Below, piece by piece: positions 11,773 to 24,074 of a stretch of DNA of 64,000 nucleotides. The position numbers and the translations under genes are program-made. Below the pieces are notes generated by a model that was not told the DNA's origin, ran no database searches, and saw nothing but the letters and a program-made list of their open reading frames with translations. The DNA lies in the NCBI GenBank assembly GCA_039545315.1, contig BCIM01000001.1, positions 3,009,783 to 3,073,782 of the forward strand, given 5' to 3'. The stretch is from Kondoa malvinella (lineage: Eukaryota; Basidiomycota; Agaricostilbomycetes; Agaricostilbales; Kondoaceae). Within the stretch, counting starts at the first letter, position 1. Each line of letters starts with the position of its first letter.

Positions 11773-12456
11773 CTTTAAGGATATAACAGTCAGCGCTTGT
11801 CTCAGCAGGGTATTCAAGCAGCGTGCCTTGTAGTTCTTGAGGCAAGCTAGACGGAAATCCTCTCTGCCGTAGAGACTTCCGGTAAGCGTCGTGTCGAGCG
11901 AAAAATTTGGACTTGCGGTCGACCCAAAAAATCCAACCTCGGATTAACCACGACTCAGAAGCCATTCTCGTCTTGTCGTCTTTTTCTTGCTTTGCGCGTG
12001 TGTCTTTGGAATTCCATGATCTCCAATTATCGGCAATTGTCAGTGCGGGCTGCCACATTATATCCTCAAATTCTCCCTTCCGCGATGCACAGAAGGCGAT
12101 TAGTGCTTATGGACTGTAAGGCATGCTCCGGACGCGCTATATACTCTGATCAAAGGAGAGAAGAGCTTGCGTCTGGGCAAAGGCTCGGCACATCGACCCA
12201 GTATGACTTGTACAGCCTCAGAAGGAGGCATCGCGGGACAGTCGAGCATAGCTGAAACGAGAAGTTGCTATCCGAGCAACCGAGAAGTGATCATCGAGAC
12301 TTGAGATTAGAGACATTCGGACGGCGTATGCAGGAGAAATCAAAGATCGAAGATGGGACTATCCTGCTTCTTGAGAGTAATGAACATTATGTTCCTGGTC
12401 CATTAGATACAGATCCTACATGCGATTTCATTTGTAATTCAAGCCACAAGCGCAAA
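11773..12456. other. Intergenic region upstream of RPL38
   Basis: 684 bp containing the RPL38 promoter and the 3' flank of the tannase gene. A 103-codon minus frame (11747-12058) overlaps the RPL38 start in another frame and has no domain; I do not call it. Nothing else seen. Confidence 0.5.
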
Positions 12457-14815
12457 TCACTGGCAGTAGAAACTGCTTGCCTGCGTTTCATCTGCACCTT
12501 TGCCCTTGTATACAGCTTCCTTGGGGTAATTGCATAGAGGTCGAGTGAAAGAGACTGTGAGAATAAAGCAGAGTCAGCTCTCATACACGGAAGAAGCTGA
12601 ATGTATTGTCTACCTCCCAAGCTTTTTGTGTCGTTGACGTATGCAGCGGCGATGATCTCCTCCGGTGCTTGATCGTGCTCGACCCAGTTGAAGAGCGCCA
12701 ACACCATATCGTGCGATGCGTCATCCTTCAACGCTTGACCGCTGCCGACAGGACTGAGACTTTGACTACCCGAACCAAAGTTGATCGCGCCAGGACCGCC
12801 TGAGCAATGACCAAGACCTTTAAAAGCGTGAACAACTATCGTCAAGATCATGTCCAAAGTGGAGCTCACCTGGAACCATGTAGAAGCGACTGGACTTGTC
12901 CAACTCCTCAGGAGACACACCACTATCGAGAATCTCTTGTCGGTAGACCAAAGATGACCGACTGGGAATGAGCCAATCCGCCCTGGTAAAAGGGTTTTAT
13001 CAGCTCTTACTTCATCCAAAAATTAGACGAATACACATACCATCCTTGATATTGTATCCACTTGCCACCCTTCTTCATGAATTCGGTTGGAGGGCTGTAA
13101 GCGTTGGTACGTCCAGGGTCGGTTTGGAGAGATTCGTATACTAGCTGTTGCAATTGGGTATCGGTAACATTAAGTTCTGCTCATTACTCGTCAGCAAGTG
13201 AAGGCATCTAGACGGGGCCACGTACCTGGGAAATCGAACGGTAGTTGAACAGTAGTAACATTCTGGACTTGGTAAAGGAAGTAGGATGGAGCAGGACCTG
13301 AGGCTGATGTCAGATCCATCTCAATGGGGAGATCGAGCCACACTTACCGTAAGGACGGCCATTGACTGAAGCAGCCCACAAGTATTCGCTACCAGGTTCG
13401 AACGTAGGGAAGAGCAGTTGACCATCTCGGGAGCCCGTGGTGTAAGTATAATTGGTGTAGATATTGCCGAGAGTAGTTAGTTGAGCTGAGTTGAGGCAAT
13501 TTGTCGAGTTGAACGCTGATGATTCACTAAGACCAGTGCAGCCAAACTTCTTGATGTCGGGTGAGCAATTGGTGGGGTTGTTGATAACTTTGTCAGCAAC
13601 GCCATCCAAAGTGTCGCACTGACTGATGACCTCGGCGTTTATCAAAGGGAAGACTGCAGGGCTGATGTATCCAGTAGAATTGATCGCATTGACCATATTG
13701 ATGTGTTGAGTAAAGCCGTTTCTGCCGAACGATTGGACAAATGCTCAGCTGTAAAAATGAATAAACATACAAGCGAGACCAGAATTGTGCTGGCGCGCCA
13801 GTGAGGGCTCCATCATAGTCATCTATATAACGTGTGTGAATGATTGCGCCGCAGCTCTAGAAGACGGCGGACCAGGGAACATCTGGATTTCCTTTTGCCC
13901 TTGTTTTCCGCCTGGTCATGATACGAAAATTAGCAGAGCTTAGCGTCCGAAGACACAGCCTTACCGCTGGAGCATCCATACCAGTAGCTCTTGTCTTGAG
14001 CTTTGCCATAGTACTCTTTTAGGACAGCTTTGGCATATACGGTTGTGAGATGCACGGCGCGGTAGCCAAAGTCAATTTGACTTTCAGGGTTATCTGCGAG
14101 ATATCACGAAAACCGGAGCAGAAAGCTTGGTGGTCACTTACTGAGAGCAAAACTGCCGTTGCCTCCATCGCCAAAGTGACCAGTGTTGGTGCTGACAGCG
14201 GTGACATTATATTTGGTGACCAGAAGCGACATCGCATCGTAGTATCTGCATGCAATATCAGGAGTGTCCAACAGTAGCGGTCAGAAGCAGCTTACAATGC
14301 ACCAGAATCACCACCGTTTCCTGTCATGACCATTCGATTGCTCCATGTGTTGGCTGGCGGCATCCAAACTTCAAAGTAGAACTCTGACATATTGGACGTC
14401 TTGACAATGCCTCCGAAGCGACACTACAAACCCAAAGCGTAAACTTAACAGCCGTAATGATTGGTCCCTAAGAGGTAAGAAACTCACAAAGGCTGCAACG
14501 CCAGAGGTAACATTAGGCGTATCGAAGCCGAACGGCTAATAGTTTACAGTGTCAGCTGATCCTACAAGGAGGCAGCAGACCGGCTCACATCAATAAAAGT
14601 AGTGTTATCACTAAGGTTTATAAGCTTCCAAGCATCTGATCGGCAGCTAGGAGAGCTCACGGGTAGGATTGAGAAGCATATACAGTCAAGTTGCTGAGCT
14701 GCTTGGGCATAGACTGAGCAAGCTCAGAGCAAGCATCTGAGCCATCGTTGGCAGGAGCTGCTTGAACCAATGAAGCAAGCACAGCCAATGCAGAGGCGCT
14801 TGTCGAGAGTTTCAT
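12457..14815 (-). CDS. Secreted tannase/feruloyl esterase family protein
   Basis: Member of the tannase/feruloyl esterase family (PF07519), which hydrolyses ester bonds of gallic or ferulic acid in plant phenolics. Starts MKLSTSASALAVLASLVQAAPA, a clean signal peptide. The nucleophile motif GCSSGGKQG spans an intron near 13915-13975; the typical CS-D-HC arrangement is supported by GLGHCSGGPG near the C-terminus. The exon at 13310-13696 supplies N-glycosylation-rich sequence. At the 3' end the correct splice gives FTRPLCNYPKEAVYKG and the final ...ASSFYCQ, a standard ending of the family. At least eight introns. Substrate (tannin, ferulate or other) cannot be told. It implies growth on plant matter. 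Confidence 0.9.
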
Positions 14816-16311
14816 GATGAATAGGACTGATCACATTGCGCAAAAAGAGGAAATCGATAACGCGAGATAGCAGATCAAAGGCTAAAAGTTCTTCATCAGC
14901 GGGACTAGGCGGTCGAGCACAGACTAAATTTGGACGAAACCCGGTCACTGTAGAAAGCGATGAGGGCTAGAGGAGACAAAGTACGTAGGTCCGGATCCCG
15001 AAATAAGGAAATCAGATCACCGCTGGGGTATTATTAGCCTCCAATACGGAAGTAGAGATGTCGTGTCGGTGTTCTCTAAAGAAATGGTTTGGTAATTGTG
15101 CCCAAGATTTAAAGACTCCGTTGAAACAGATGAAGCTATCGCCTTGCAAAGAACATTGAACTAACCATTGAGCCTTGCGCTTGAGTGATGTGATCATCCC
15201 AGGCGGTATGGCAGCCAGACGAGAGAGACACGAAGCGCGACATAAGGACCGCAATGGATAAGCTGTGGATTGCTGGAAGCCGCCATTCGATAGCCAACAA
15301 GCTTCTTCGGCCTCTCCAGAGTGAAGGATGCGCAAGGGATTCTGTTCGACAACCGATGACTGTGCTGTTCTTCCCACCGCTTCTGGCTACTTGCATCTGC
15401 GGCCGAGACTGATATCAAGCTGCGAAGCTCTCTTGCGCGCTGATGCGCATTCCCTCTTTGTCATGACTCGAATCAATTATCTTCGTTCTCCAATTTGTGT
15501 CAGAACGTTGCGCCTGTCCTCTGATCCGGCTTGATATGGCTCGCTTGTACTGCAGAGAGACGAATGGCTGCAGTCTCAAACACCAAAGTCGTCGATGAAG
15601 CAGAAAGTACCGACATTGACGCTGTCTCAAATGCCTTTGAACGCAGAGCAGCCCGATCCTGTCGTATCTGATTCACCAAAGCTGAAAATCAGTACACGAG
15701 ATGTCAATCCGCTCAGTGCCATTGGAGCAGACTTGCTACGGTATTTTCTGGCTTGGTCTGGTCTGTCAGCAGCTACTGGGTTAGCCCTCCCTGATACAAT
15801 ATTCAAAGCTCTTTGCTGTTCAATACAGCTTGAGTTTCGTCGGCGTCATGTGAGCTTCCGAATTGGTTGTCACCTCTCCAGTACGACTGCTTGCCGTCTC
15901 AATTTCTTCACATCTCCTGCATCGATCATGTTTCCTTCTTTGAAGCTTCTCTTTGATGAGATTGGATGGATATCAGTCCTTCGCATTCTGTCTTTCGCTT
16001 ACTTAGATTTTGTTTGGTTGTTGGACTGTGTGTGACAGCTTGCGCTTTATCCAAAACCTCTCGTGTTTGCATTTCAACCCATCAGCAAGCAAGATGACAG
16101 CGACTATACCCGCTTCAGTTGTGCTGTGATGCTCAGTCGTCGAGGTGAGACTGGTCTGTTCCAGTCAAATTTTGGGCAATGCGGGATTTCGCACAGCTAC
16201 GCTTGAGCTCTTCAAATGAGAGGAATAGCGTGATAAATCGAGAGTCTGCAATCATTGAACGAATAAATAGCACTACTTAAGTAAAATATATATATGTAAA
16301 CAGTCGCTGTC
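14816..16311. other. 1.5-kb region without a confident gene
   Basis: This is the promoter side of the tannase gene and the 3' flank of the ABC transporter. A plus-strand ATG at about 15564 opens a 35-codon frame (MAAVSNTKVVDEAEST...) that stops early, and a 146-codon frame at 15595-16035 overlaps it. Neither shows a family motif or a consistent splice model. An A/T-rich tract lies around 16260-16300. No tRNA was recognised. Confidence 0.4.
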
Positions 16312-19300
16312 CTATTGCGCACTTTTCGTGGCCTTCGACCGCAGCTTCATGAAGACCACAACCAGACAATAAGTGCTGATTACAAAGATCCCTGAGCGGT
16401 ATAGTATCAGCATCGATCTAACACGAAGGTTGCTCGACATACATGTTATTCCGAAGAATTTCCACCCATCAAGCATCGGGTTATTGATGTTCAGAGTAGG
16501 AATCCACTCGCTTCCATTGCTGTACAAGCAGTATTGACATAGTGTAGTCGAGGAAGGATCGGCGAGATATCCAGTACTTCTGCTCATGAAGGCTGCCATG
16601 TAGTCGCCACAACTTTGGCCAGTTGGTGGAGCAAATGTTGCAAATTCGTCCTCTGCGCAGTTGACCACTGCGTCTCGAAGGTTGAAAGCGACCATTGATC
16701 CAGTAATGTACGTGAAGGGATTAAGGTAGTAGAGCCTTTGAAAACGAAAACATTCACATCAGCCGTCTGCTAACGTATTTGCAAGAAGCCTTACCAATCT
16801 CTCCACCAGACAGGTAGAATCGCGTAGGGCGATAGCACCCCACAGAATTCCGCAAGAATAGCAATAAAAAAAGGATTGACTAAAGCTGCGAAGGTTGGAT
16901 TTGGACTATATGCCTGCAAACTGTTTTAGTGTGGGTTGAAGAAGGATAAGACGTAAGCACTTACTGCGATAGCTTGACCGAGAGCAGTATAGAAGCCTTC
17001 GTACAGGAGGACGATCATTAATGTTGGCAGAGCTACACCGGGACTGAGACTGAAGCCGACGGGGAAGAACCAGCCTGAAGGAGCAAGAAACGTCAGTAGC
17101 TGATTATGAGCCTACACTAGCTGGGTGACGACTCACAGAACCAGTAGATGAGCCCCTGATGCATAGGTGAGCAACTTGGATGTAGAGTATGCGACCAACT
17201 TACGCAAACCATCAAGTAAGGAAGTTCGCTAATCATCTCTGCAAAGATGAAAGCTTTCCAGCTGTAGACCATGGCTTTCTTTTCCCTTGTTTCGAACACG
17301 TCTCTGTTTGCAATGAACTTCGGTTGAGTCCTGGGGAAGATCCGGCGAGATGAGTATAAGAAAGGCTGCAGTAGGCTATAGACTGACTGTGCCATAACTC
17401 CTGGTGCAATCTACCAAGAGCATGAGCGGCAGCCAGCAGTGAAGGGTACAGACTTACAAAAACGAAGATAAAGATACTGAACACTCTGGCTTGTAGGTCC
17501 TTGAATCTCGAGCATGCATCGACATGAGTCTATGCAAGCTTACTGGATACGAACTCAGTCTTACCGATCAAAAAGAAGCTGAAACCATTGAAGAGCGAAG
17601 CGATGAGATGCAAAGCAACCTTTGACGTGACGTAATCGACTTGACGCCAGAGCTGCAATCATGCACGAGCGTTCAGACCAGGATGGGCAACGACGGATAT
17701 GACTGACCTGTACGTTTGCTCTGCGCAACACCACCTTGTTCTGATACATTTGCGACGAGGCATACTTGTGGTCGTCCACGTCCACCTTGTCATCTTCTGA
17801 AAATTGCTTGTTATCTTTGGTGATTTGGTCAAGATCAGCGACGACCTGTGTATGCTCGTCGCTTTCTCGCCAGATTGCAGCCCAATCCTTCTCCTGAGAC
17901 ACCAAATCGATCATGAATCTAGCACAAAGTAATGAGTAGGGCAGGCGAGTTCTCTAGAGAGAACATACTCAGCAGGGTTGGAATCTTTCTCGCGCTGTGC
18001 CCCTCGTGCTTCAAAGTATTTGGTGACGCCGGTGACATCGCCCTGTCCGGTATGTGATTAGCCGGGGTACACTACGTTGCGTAGTTTGACATACACTGTG
18101 CAATTGAGAGCGCAGCCATCAGTCACCTGAGACCGCTACTGAACAGGGCGCGGCCTTACAAGTAGACTGTTTCCCCTCCTTTCTTGAGCAACAAAACTTT
18201 GTCAAATTCTGCGAACAGGCTTGCTGACGGCTGATGAATGACTGTGATACAGCTTTGGCCTAGTTCGGCTAGCTTGCGGAGGAAGGTGACGATGAGAAAA
18301 CTGCTTTGACCATCCAAGCCACTCGTCGGTTCGTCCAGAAAGAGCAAACGAGGCTTTGCAACGAGCTCGACGCCAATACTACAGAATGAAATCAGACATG
18401 CCTGACGAGCATGAATCTTGTACGTACGTAAGACGTTTGCGCTGTTCGATTGAGAGACCACATTCAGGCGTTCCGACTAATGCATCAGCTCTAAGGAAGG
18501 CAGAACCACAGAAATAAGCGAAGCGAGTTTGACAACAGGCTTTGAATTTACATGTCGTGCATTTCCACTTGACTAGTATCAGCTGGAGCTTGAAAGAAAA
18601 GATGTCTGCTCACAAAGATCGATCACAACATCGACATAGGATAGCTTCTCTTCGTCTGACAGTGTTCTGGGTTGTCTGAGAAGCGCAGAGAATTCCATAG
18701 CTTCTCTGACAGTTGCTTCCGGCTGGTGTACGTCCATTTGTTCACAATAGCCTGTCCGTCGATCAACAACAGTCGCAATATTGCACATACGCAGACGTAC
18801 CTGTTGTTCGCTGAAAGGAGATGGGCAGTTCTTTGCCGTTGACTAAGATTTCGCCTTTCAATTCGCCAGTATCTTTGCGCATTGCCAAGCAATCCACTGT
18901 GCGCGCGGGTTAACAAGTGACGCAGGCTGATCTGAAAACAACCCACTTAGTGTAGTTTTTCCCTGCGACACATAAGAGATCAGCCGATTCCTCCGAGTCA
19001 GATAGAAAAATATCGTACAGCACCACTGGCACCCACTGCAAGAAATCACAATCAATACATGAAAGTTCTTGATTAGGGTCTGCTTACTCAATGCACAAAG
19101 CTCTCCAGGTCGTACATAGCCCTCGACGTCTTTGAGCAGGTGCAGACCATTGACATGGTAGTTCAACTTTCGCCAGGAGAGGGTCGTTTTGCCCGTCTTC
19201 ATATCGTCTGATATAGCAGTGCGCTCCGACCGACCGCTAGAAGGACTTTTCGAGATCTGATCTTCCTCATCTTTCGGTTGAGCATTGCTTCCCCGTTTGT

Positions 19301-22300
19301 AAAGAAGGTACGATTTGGTTGAGCCAGCGGGCTTTAGTCGCTCAACGACAGCCATTGTTGCGCCAATAAAGAAGATCGCCATCGCGAGGAGGATTCCCTG
19401 CACAATTTTAGAACCAGTAATGCAGATGTCGAAGTACTTACGAAGTTGCGCCACAGATGACTTACACGCAGTCCGTACTGAGTCTGGATGTAGGCTTCTC
19501 CAGATACAGTCAGAGACCCCGCGGTCGCACCAGGGAAAGCGCAACCGGCTGCGCCGCCTTCGTAACCTGGTCCATAAGGCACCTGTTGATAGGCAATCAG
19601 AACGAGTGGAAGTATAACCAGTTCGGCGCACAAGGTCAGGCGGAACACAGTCGAAGGTCTGGCCGCGGAATTCTGCTATCACTTGATGATGAACCACAGG
19701 CATTAGCAAGCGGAAACATCCAACAGTTTGCGAACTTACTCATAGCTTCAAATGCATAGTAGAAAGGATTGATGTACCGGATCCAAGCAAAGTAAGGACG
19801 CATCTGTGGAGGTGGGATCATGAAGCCGGCATAGGTGAATAACGAGATGAAGAAAACACCGGAGGCGGCAGAGGCGTCTTGAAACTTGGTGAAGGCGTTG
19901 CCAATGAGTCGGAAGACGGCAGTCATGGTGACCAGCGACAGGTACAGGAAGAGAAAATATATGAAGAATGCGCCAGCGTCGGATCGAAAGCCAGAAAGAA
20001 AGTACATGGCTGCTCCAAATTGAGCAAATTGTACAAAGAAGAACGGCAGGTCGACGAGAGTTTGAGCCCTTGGCGAAATCAGTTCGCCGCTCGAATCTGG
20101 TACAAGGATGCCTACAGGACCACGATAGCAGGATGAAGCATTTTCATGCCTTGGTGCTTGGCCAAAACACCTCGGCCTTCGAAGCTAGCCGTGGTCTCAG
20201 AGAGCGACTGTAGGGAAGGCTGAAGAACCGATAAGAAGCAAATTGCACCTGGAACAGAGTTTATGAGACCAAAAGAGTATGACATCTACGACGCGACTTA
20301 CCACGAGAGAAAGCTCCAAGCTACAGCACGATCAAACGATTAGGTAAGGCACAGAACAGTGAACTAGGCAGACATACTACGCTTCGGGGAGCTTGATAGT
20401 ATGCAGTACTGTAAACGAAAGACAATACGAAGGTCGAGCCTGAAAGCGAGATTAGATAGATAGAAGAGGTCGACGACTAACTAACCGAGTCTTATGATCA
20501 AGACAGGCTTGTCCGCCCATCGTAGCTGTATCTCTCGCTTCATAGCCGCTCTGAGTTGAGTTGCGTAGCCGGTAATCTTAGGTGAGTTCTTGCGTGTCGA
20601 AGACTGCTTCGACGCAGCTACAGCTTCCAAAAAGGTAGCGTGTTGCTTGCTTCGACGAACTTCGTCCTTGATGTGCTCATGTAGCTCATTCTGCATCGAA
20701 AGACCAATCTCGCTCGACTGGTATGCCTTGATGAATTCCGCTGGAGTAGTTGGTATGCCTTTGACATCATCGCGGACCTTGCGTTCGCTTGTGACGGTGA
20801 CTCCAGTCAAGCTTAGACAGCAAGCATCAGCTGCTGAAATCGTATGGCACATGCGCGAACTCACAAATCAGCAACGTTCGCCCCATCAGCGCACTCGAAC
20901 CCAAGCCCTAAGCGACAAGTTCAGCAAATGGTATCACATAACGAGCTGACTTACCTTCGAAGTAGCTTTTGGCGGCTGAACGAGGACCATAGTAAATGCA
21001 TTGCCCTTCAGCAAGCACGAGTACTCGGTCGAAGAGGTCGTATACATGATTTCCGGCTTGCTGTCGATGGTTGTAGAGCATAAGCTATTTCAAGCAGACG
21101 CGGGAAGAACCTACGTAAAGACTGATGATGTTTGTATTTCCAAGCACGTCACTCATGACTCGCATAATCTCGACAAAAGATAGCGCGGTCGAGGCATCGA
21201 GACCACGAGAAGCCTGCCAGATACCATCAATGGTCATCCAAATCCTGAATGTTCCGGTACTCACATTATCCCACATTGTGAGCGCCGATCCATTTGTCAG
21301 AGCTTCTGCGATGGTCGTTCTTCTCCTTTCTCCACCAGACTAGAAGAGTATTAGTCAAGGCAGAGATCAAAGTGCGGACGGTACTTACTACACCGCGAAC
21401 ATACGCATCGCCTACCACCGACTTCCTCGTATGGCTAAGTCCCAACAGTGCGAGTAAATCAGACACAGTCTGCTCGACAAATTCCTTTGGCGAAGGCTTC
21501 TCTTGGCCATGCTGAGTAGGCGGTCTTGCACTAGGCACATTCAAAGCAGAAGCGTATTCCAGCGTTTGTCTGAAAGATGGTCAGTACATCCTGAAAGAAT
21601 CGGACAATCTGACTTACCCGACTTTCAAATTGGCGTAGAACACATCGTCTTCAGAGCAGAATAGCACTTGTTTCTTCCCTGCGCCAAGCTCTGCCATATT
21701 CGCTGTGTTGTAGATGACTTCGCCGTCCACGCCAGCATAACCCGCTGTCAGACCAGCGATGGCCTTCAGGAAAGTGGTGGTGCCGGATCCAGGTCTACTA
21801 ATTATCAGCCCAGCATAGGGAAGGAAGGGCATCTGACTGACCTGCCAACGACAAGACACATCTCTCCGCTCTTGACGAGACCATCCAGATCTTGCAAAAT
21901 GAAGCGTTCGCCAGATTTGAGAGAGCTGTTGGCAGGCGTCGATGCTCGATCTTTGGCGGCAGCTTCATGACGTTTCGCAGATATCGCTTGAGCTTTCTTA
22001 GCATCTCTAGCTGCACCAACTGGGTTGAAAGCGGTCGCTACTGTTCCACCTGTGAACAAAACAAAACAATGAGCATGTTCTTACAGAAAGAGCATCAAGC
22101 GACTGACCATACAAGACGTCCTCTATTCCACCTTGTCCCCGTACTGACAGATTGCGGAAATGTACATCAATGCGACGGTCTTGGATACCGACTACCTGCT
22201 TGCGTTGCATCTCTTCCTGCAGAGTCTGCTTGTATTTCAGTACTTTGGTCGACAGCTGCATGCATCACCATCAGTCGTGCTCGAGAGACAGAGCAACACT

Positions 22301-22357
22301 AGAGCGCTTTACCTTTTCCTCTTGAGCTGGCAGCTCTAACATTTCCATCTTATCCAT
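16312..22357 (-). CDS. PDR-type (ABCG) full-length ABC transporter
   Basis: Pleiotropic-drug-resistance ABC exporter with the reverse order NBD1-TMD1-NBD2-TMD2, spread over about 6 kb in many short exons. Starts [18 protein letters not shown]1: degenerate Walker [13 protein letters not shown] (Thr where the catalytic Lys would be; fungal PDRs often have Cys), signature [14 protein letters not shown], and Walker B ending WDN instead of WDE. NBD2: canonical Walker A MGASGAGKTTLM, rebuilt from exons of 17 and 16 nt (19019-19035, 18947-18962), the atypical signature [15 protein letters not shown] and Walker [13 protein letters not shown]. The last extracellular loop has the PDR pattern of GQSCGDYM and LCQYCLY. 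This asymmetric pairing is normal for the family. Plasma-membrane export of lipids or xenobiotics is expected; substrate unknown. Confidence 0.95.
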
Positions 22358-23193
22358 GTTCGTAATGATATGACACTCGACAGGGTGAATTGAGCAAGTT
22401 ATAGCTTTAATTCGCGTTGAGATCTGAACCAAGACAACAGATGTCGGGGGAAGATTTTAATCGATCACCCGCTCGAGACGCGATCTACAAAATAAGCAGT
22501 CGCCCTGTTTAGTCACCGAAGGGGATTACTCACAGCTTCCCCGCAAGTGGGTGCATGTGGGCGCTTATCAGTAAGCTCAGTGATCAGGGTTTAATTTTGG
22601 AAGGCTCAGTAAGCCCTAGGGTTTCCAACAAAGAAGTTGAAAGAACCCAGGCAGGAAAAGGGAGGAATCAGCTGGACTGGCAGAATACAGCATAGAGAGC
22701 AGTGTCCCGAGCGCAAGGCTGGAAAGATGAGATTGAGAAGGGCAGGCCCTAAGAAGGCGTCGTTTGACGGCGCAATGGGCAGACTTTGGGAGCAACGTTG
22801 CACAGATGCTCCGCAGCCAGAGCAGGTCCAGCTCGAATGGGATGCTGTTCGGCAGGAGGTAAGGAGCAGAGAAGCCAGACTTTCAACGTGTTGTTTCTGT
22901 CTTCAATTCTTTTGCCAATGTACTCGAATGCCTCCGTCTGGCAGGCCGTCTTGGAGCACACCGGCGAGGGCGCTATCGCATCCTCTCGTGCATCGATTGT
23001 TATGCTTGCCGTTCGTCGAAACGATGTGACCAGTGATCACGACGAAGCTTTTGATTGGCAGCCATGGCCACAAGTCGCACCTCTCACGTATGCCAGCAGA
23101 AAAGTGCCTTAGACTTTCTTGCCTAGGCTGGTCCGCTAAGTTGTCAAGGTTTCCTGCTGCCAGGGCCGCGTCACCTCGTCTAGCGACAACGAG
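22358..23193. other. Intergenic region with an unresolved plus-strand reading frame
   Basis: 836 bp between the divergent ABC and Pba1-like genes. A plus-strand frame from the ATG at 22726 (MRLRRAGPKKASFDGAMGRL) reaches a good donor at about 22858 and could join an exon ending at 23112 (…TYASRKVP). Another frame at about 22970-23030 contains SCIDCYACRSSKRCDQ, which resembles a Zn2Cys6 start but with wrong spacing. I could not settle any model and do not call a gene. Confidence 0.35.
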
Positions 23194-24073
23194 ATGGACC
23201 AGCTCTTTGATCCGTTATACAATCAGCAAGCACCACGAAGATATGCGTTAGAATCAGATTCAGAGGACTCTGAATTCGAAGGCGAAGAGCCAAAAACCAA
23301 GAAAGCTGTCAAGCAAGAAAATGTGACGCTGGACGGTCAGAATCTGGCTTGCAAGACCCTTTATGTCGCTATTGGGGACGCGGGAGAAGTCTGGAGTGGT
23401 GGATGCAAGGGCAAAGACATTGGCAAGGTCATGGTAAATGAGCAAGTTGAAGTTGGCAATGTTGTGCAAGTGAAGGAGGACACGATACTGCTCCAGGCCG
23501 ACTCTGCCCTGTCCCTGAGCACCCTCTACCCTTTCGTAGAAGCCGTGCTGGGCGCTTGCAAACCTTCAAGGTGATCTTTCCCTCTTAACCAATTGACCCG
23601 ACTCATCCATTAACAGCCTGCACATCATCGACTCCTACTCCGTAGACAACTACCTCGGTTCTTCACCAGCAGACCCACCTATTTGCTACCTAGCCACACC
23701 CGATTATCCATCACTTTCATCCAGCCTAGCGAAATTCGACATCCCAAATCTGCATCCAGGTCTAGCAGCTGCCTTCCTCATCGAAGCAGACCGTTCTTCC
23801 ATTCCCTGCTGTTTGCTTCTCCTCCCTTCTGCAGCTACCAACATTGGTTTAGGCCACACTCGCCCTGATACCATTTACGACCCTACTCCCGATACGGCTG
23901 ATCAAGTGCTTTCAAACGCTTTGCGACATGTTGATGCTTCCGCATTAGGCTGGACTGGGATTTGGGATAAAGCTACTGTACCGGGAAATGGTTGGCTTTG
24001 GTTGAGGAAAGCGAGAAAGGAGAAAGAGGCGAAGCGGAAGGAGGATAGCGGGATAGAGAACATGTACATGTAG
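23194..24073 (+). CDS. Proteasome assembly chaperone 1-like (PSMG1/Pba1)
   Basis: Two exons (23194-23570, 23617-24073) total 834 nt, 277 residues. An acidic N-terminus (SDSEDSEFEGEEPKTKK) precedes a strand-rich domain: TLYVAIGDAG, then LHIIDSYSVDNYL, then FDIPNLHPGLAAAFLIEA...IPCCLLLLPS. The order and spacing match human PSMG1 (FIIAIGNN, ITILTCRHVTDY, EQPNIVHDLPAAVL..IPAILYL) as I remember it. That protein pairs with PSMG2/Pba2 to assemble the 20S alpha ring. The assignment rests on this remote similarity, so it is moderate. The stop codon ends one base before the stop of the opposing methyltransferase gene. Confidence 0.6.
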
Positions 24074-24074
24074 T

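Noticed and set aside
15595..16035. 146-codon plus-strand frame
   Set aside because: No motif, no acceptable splice links, composition unlike the genes around it.
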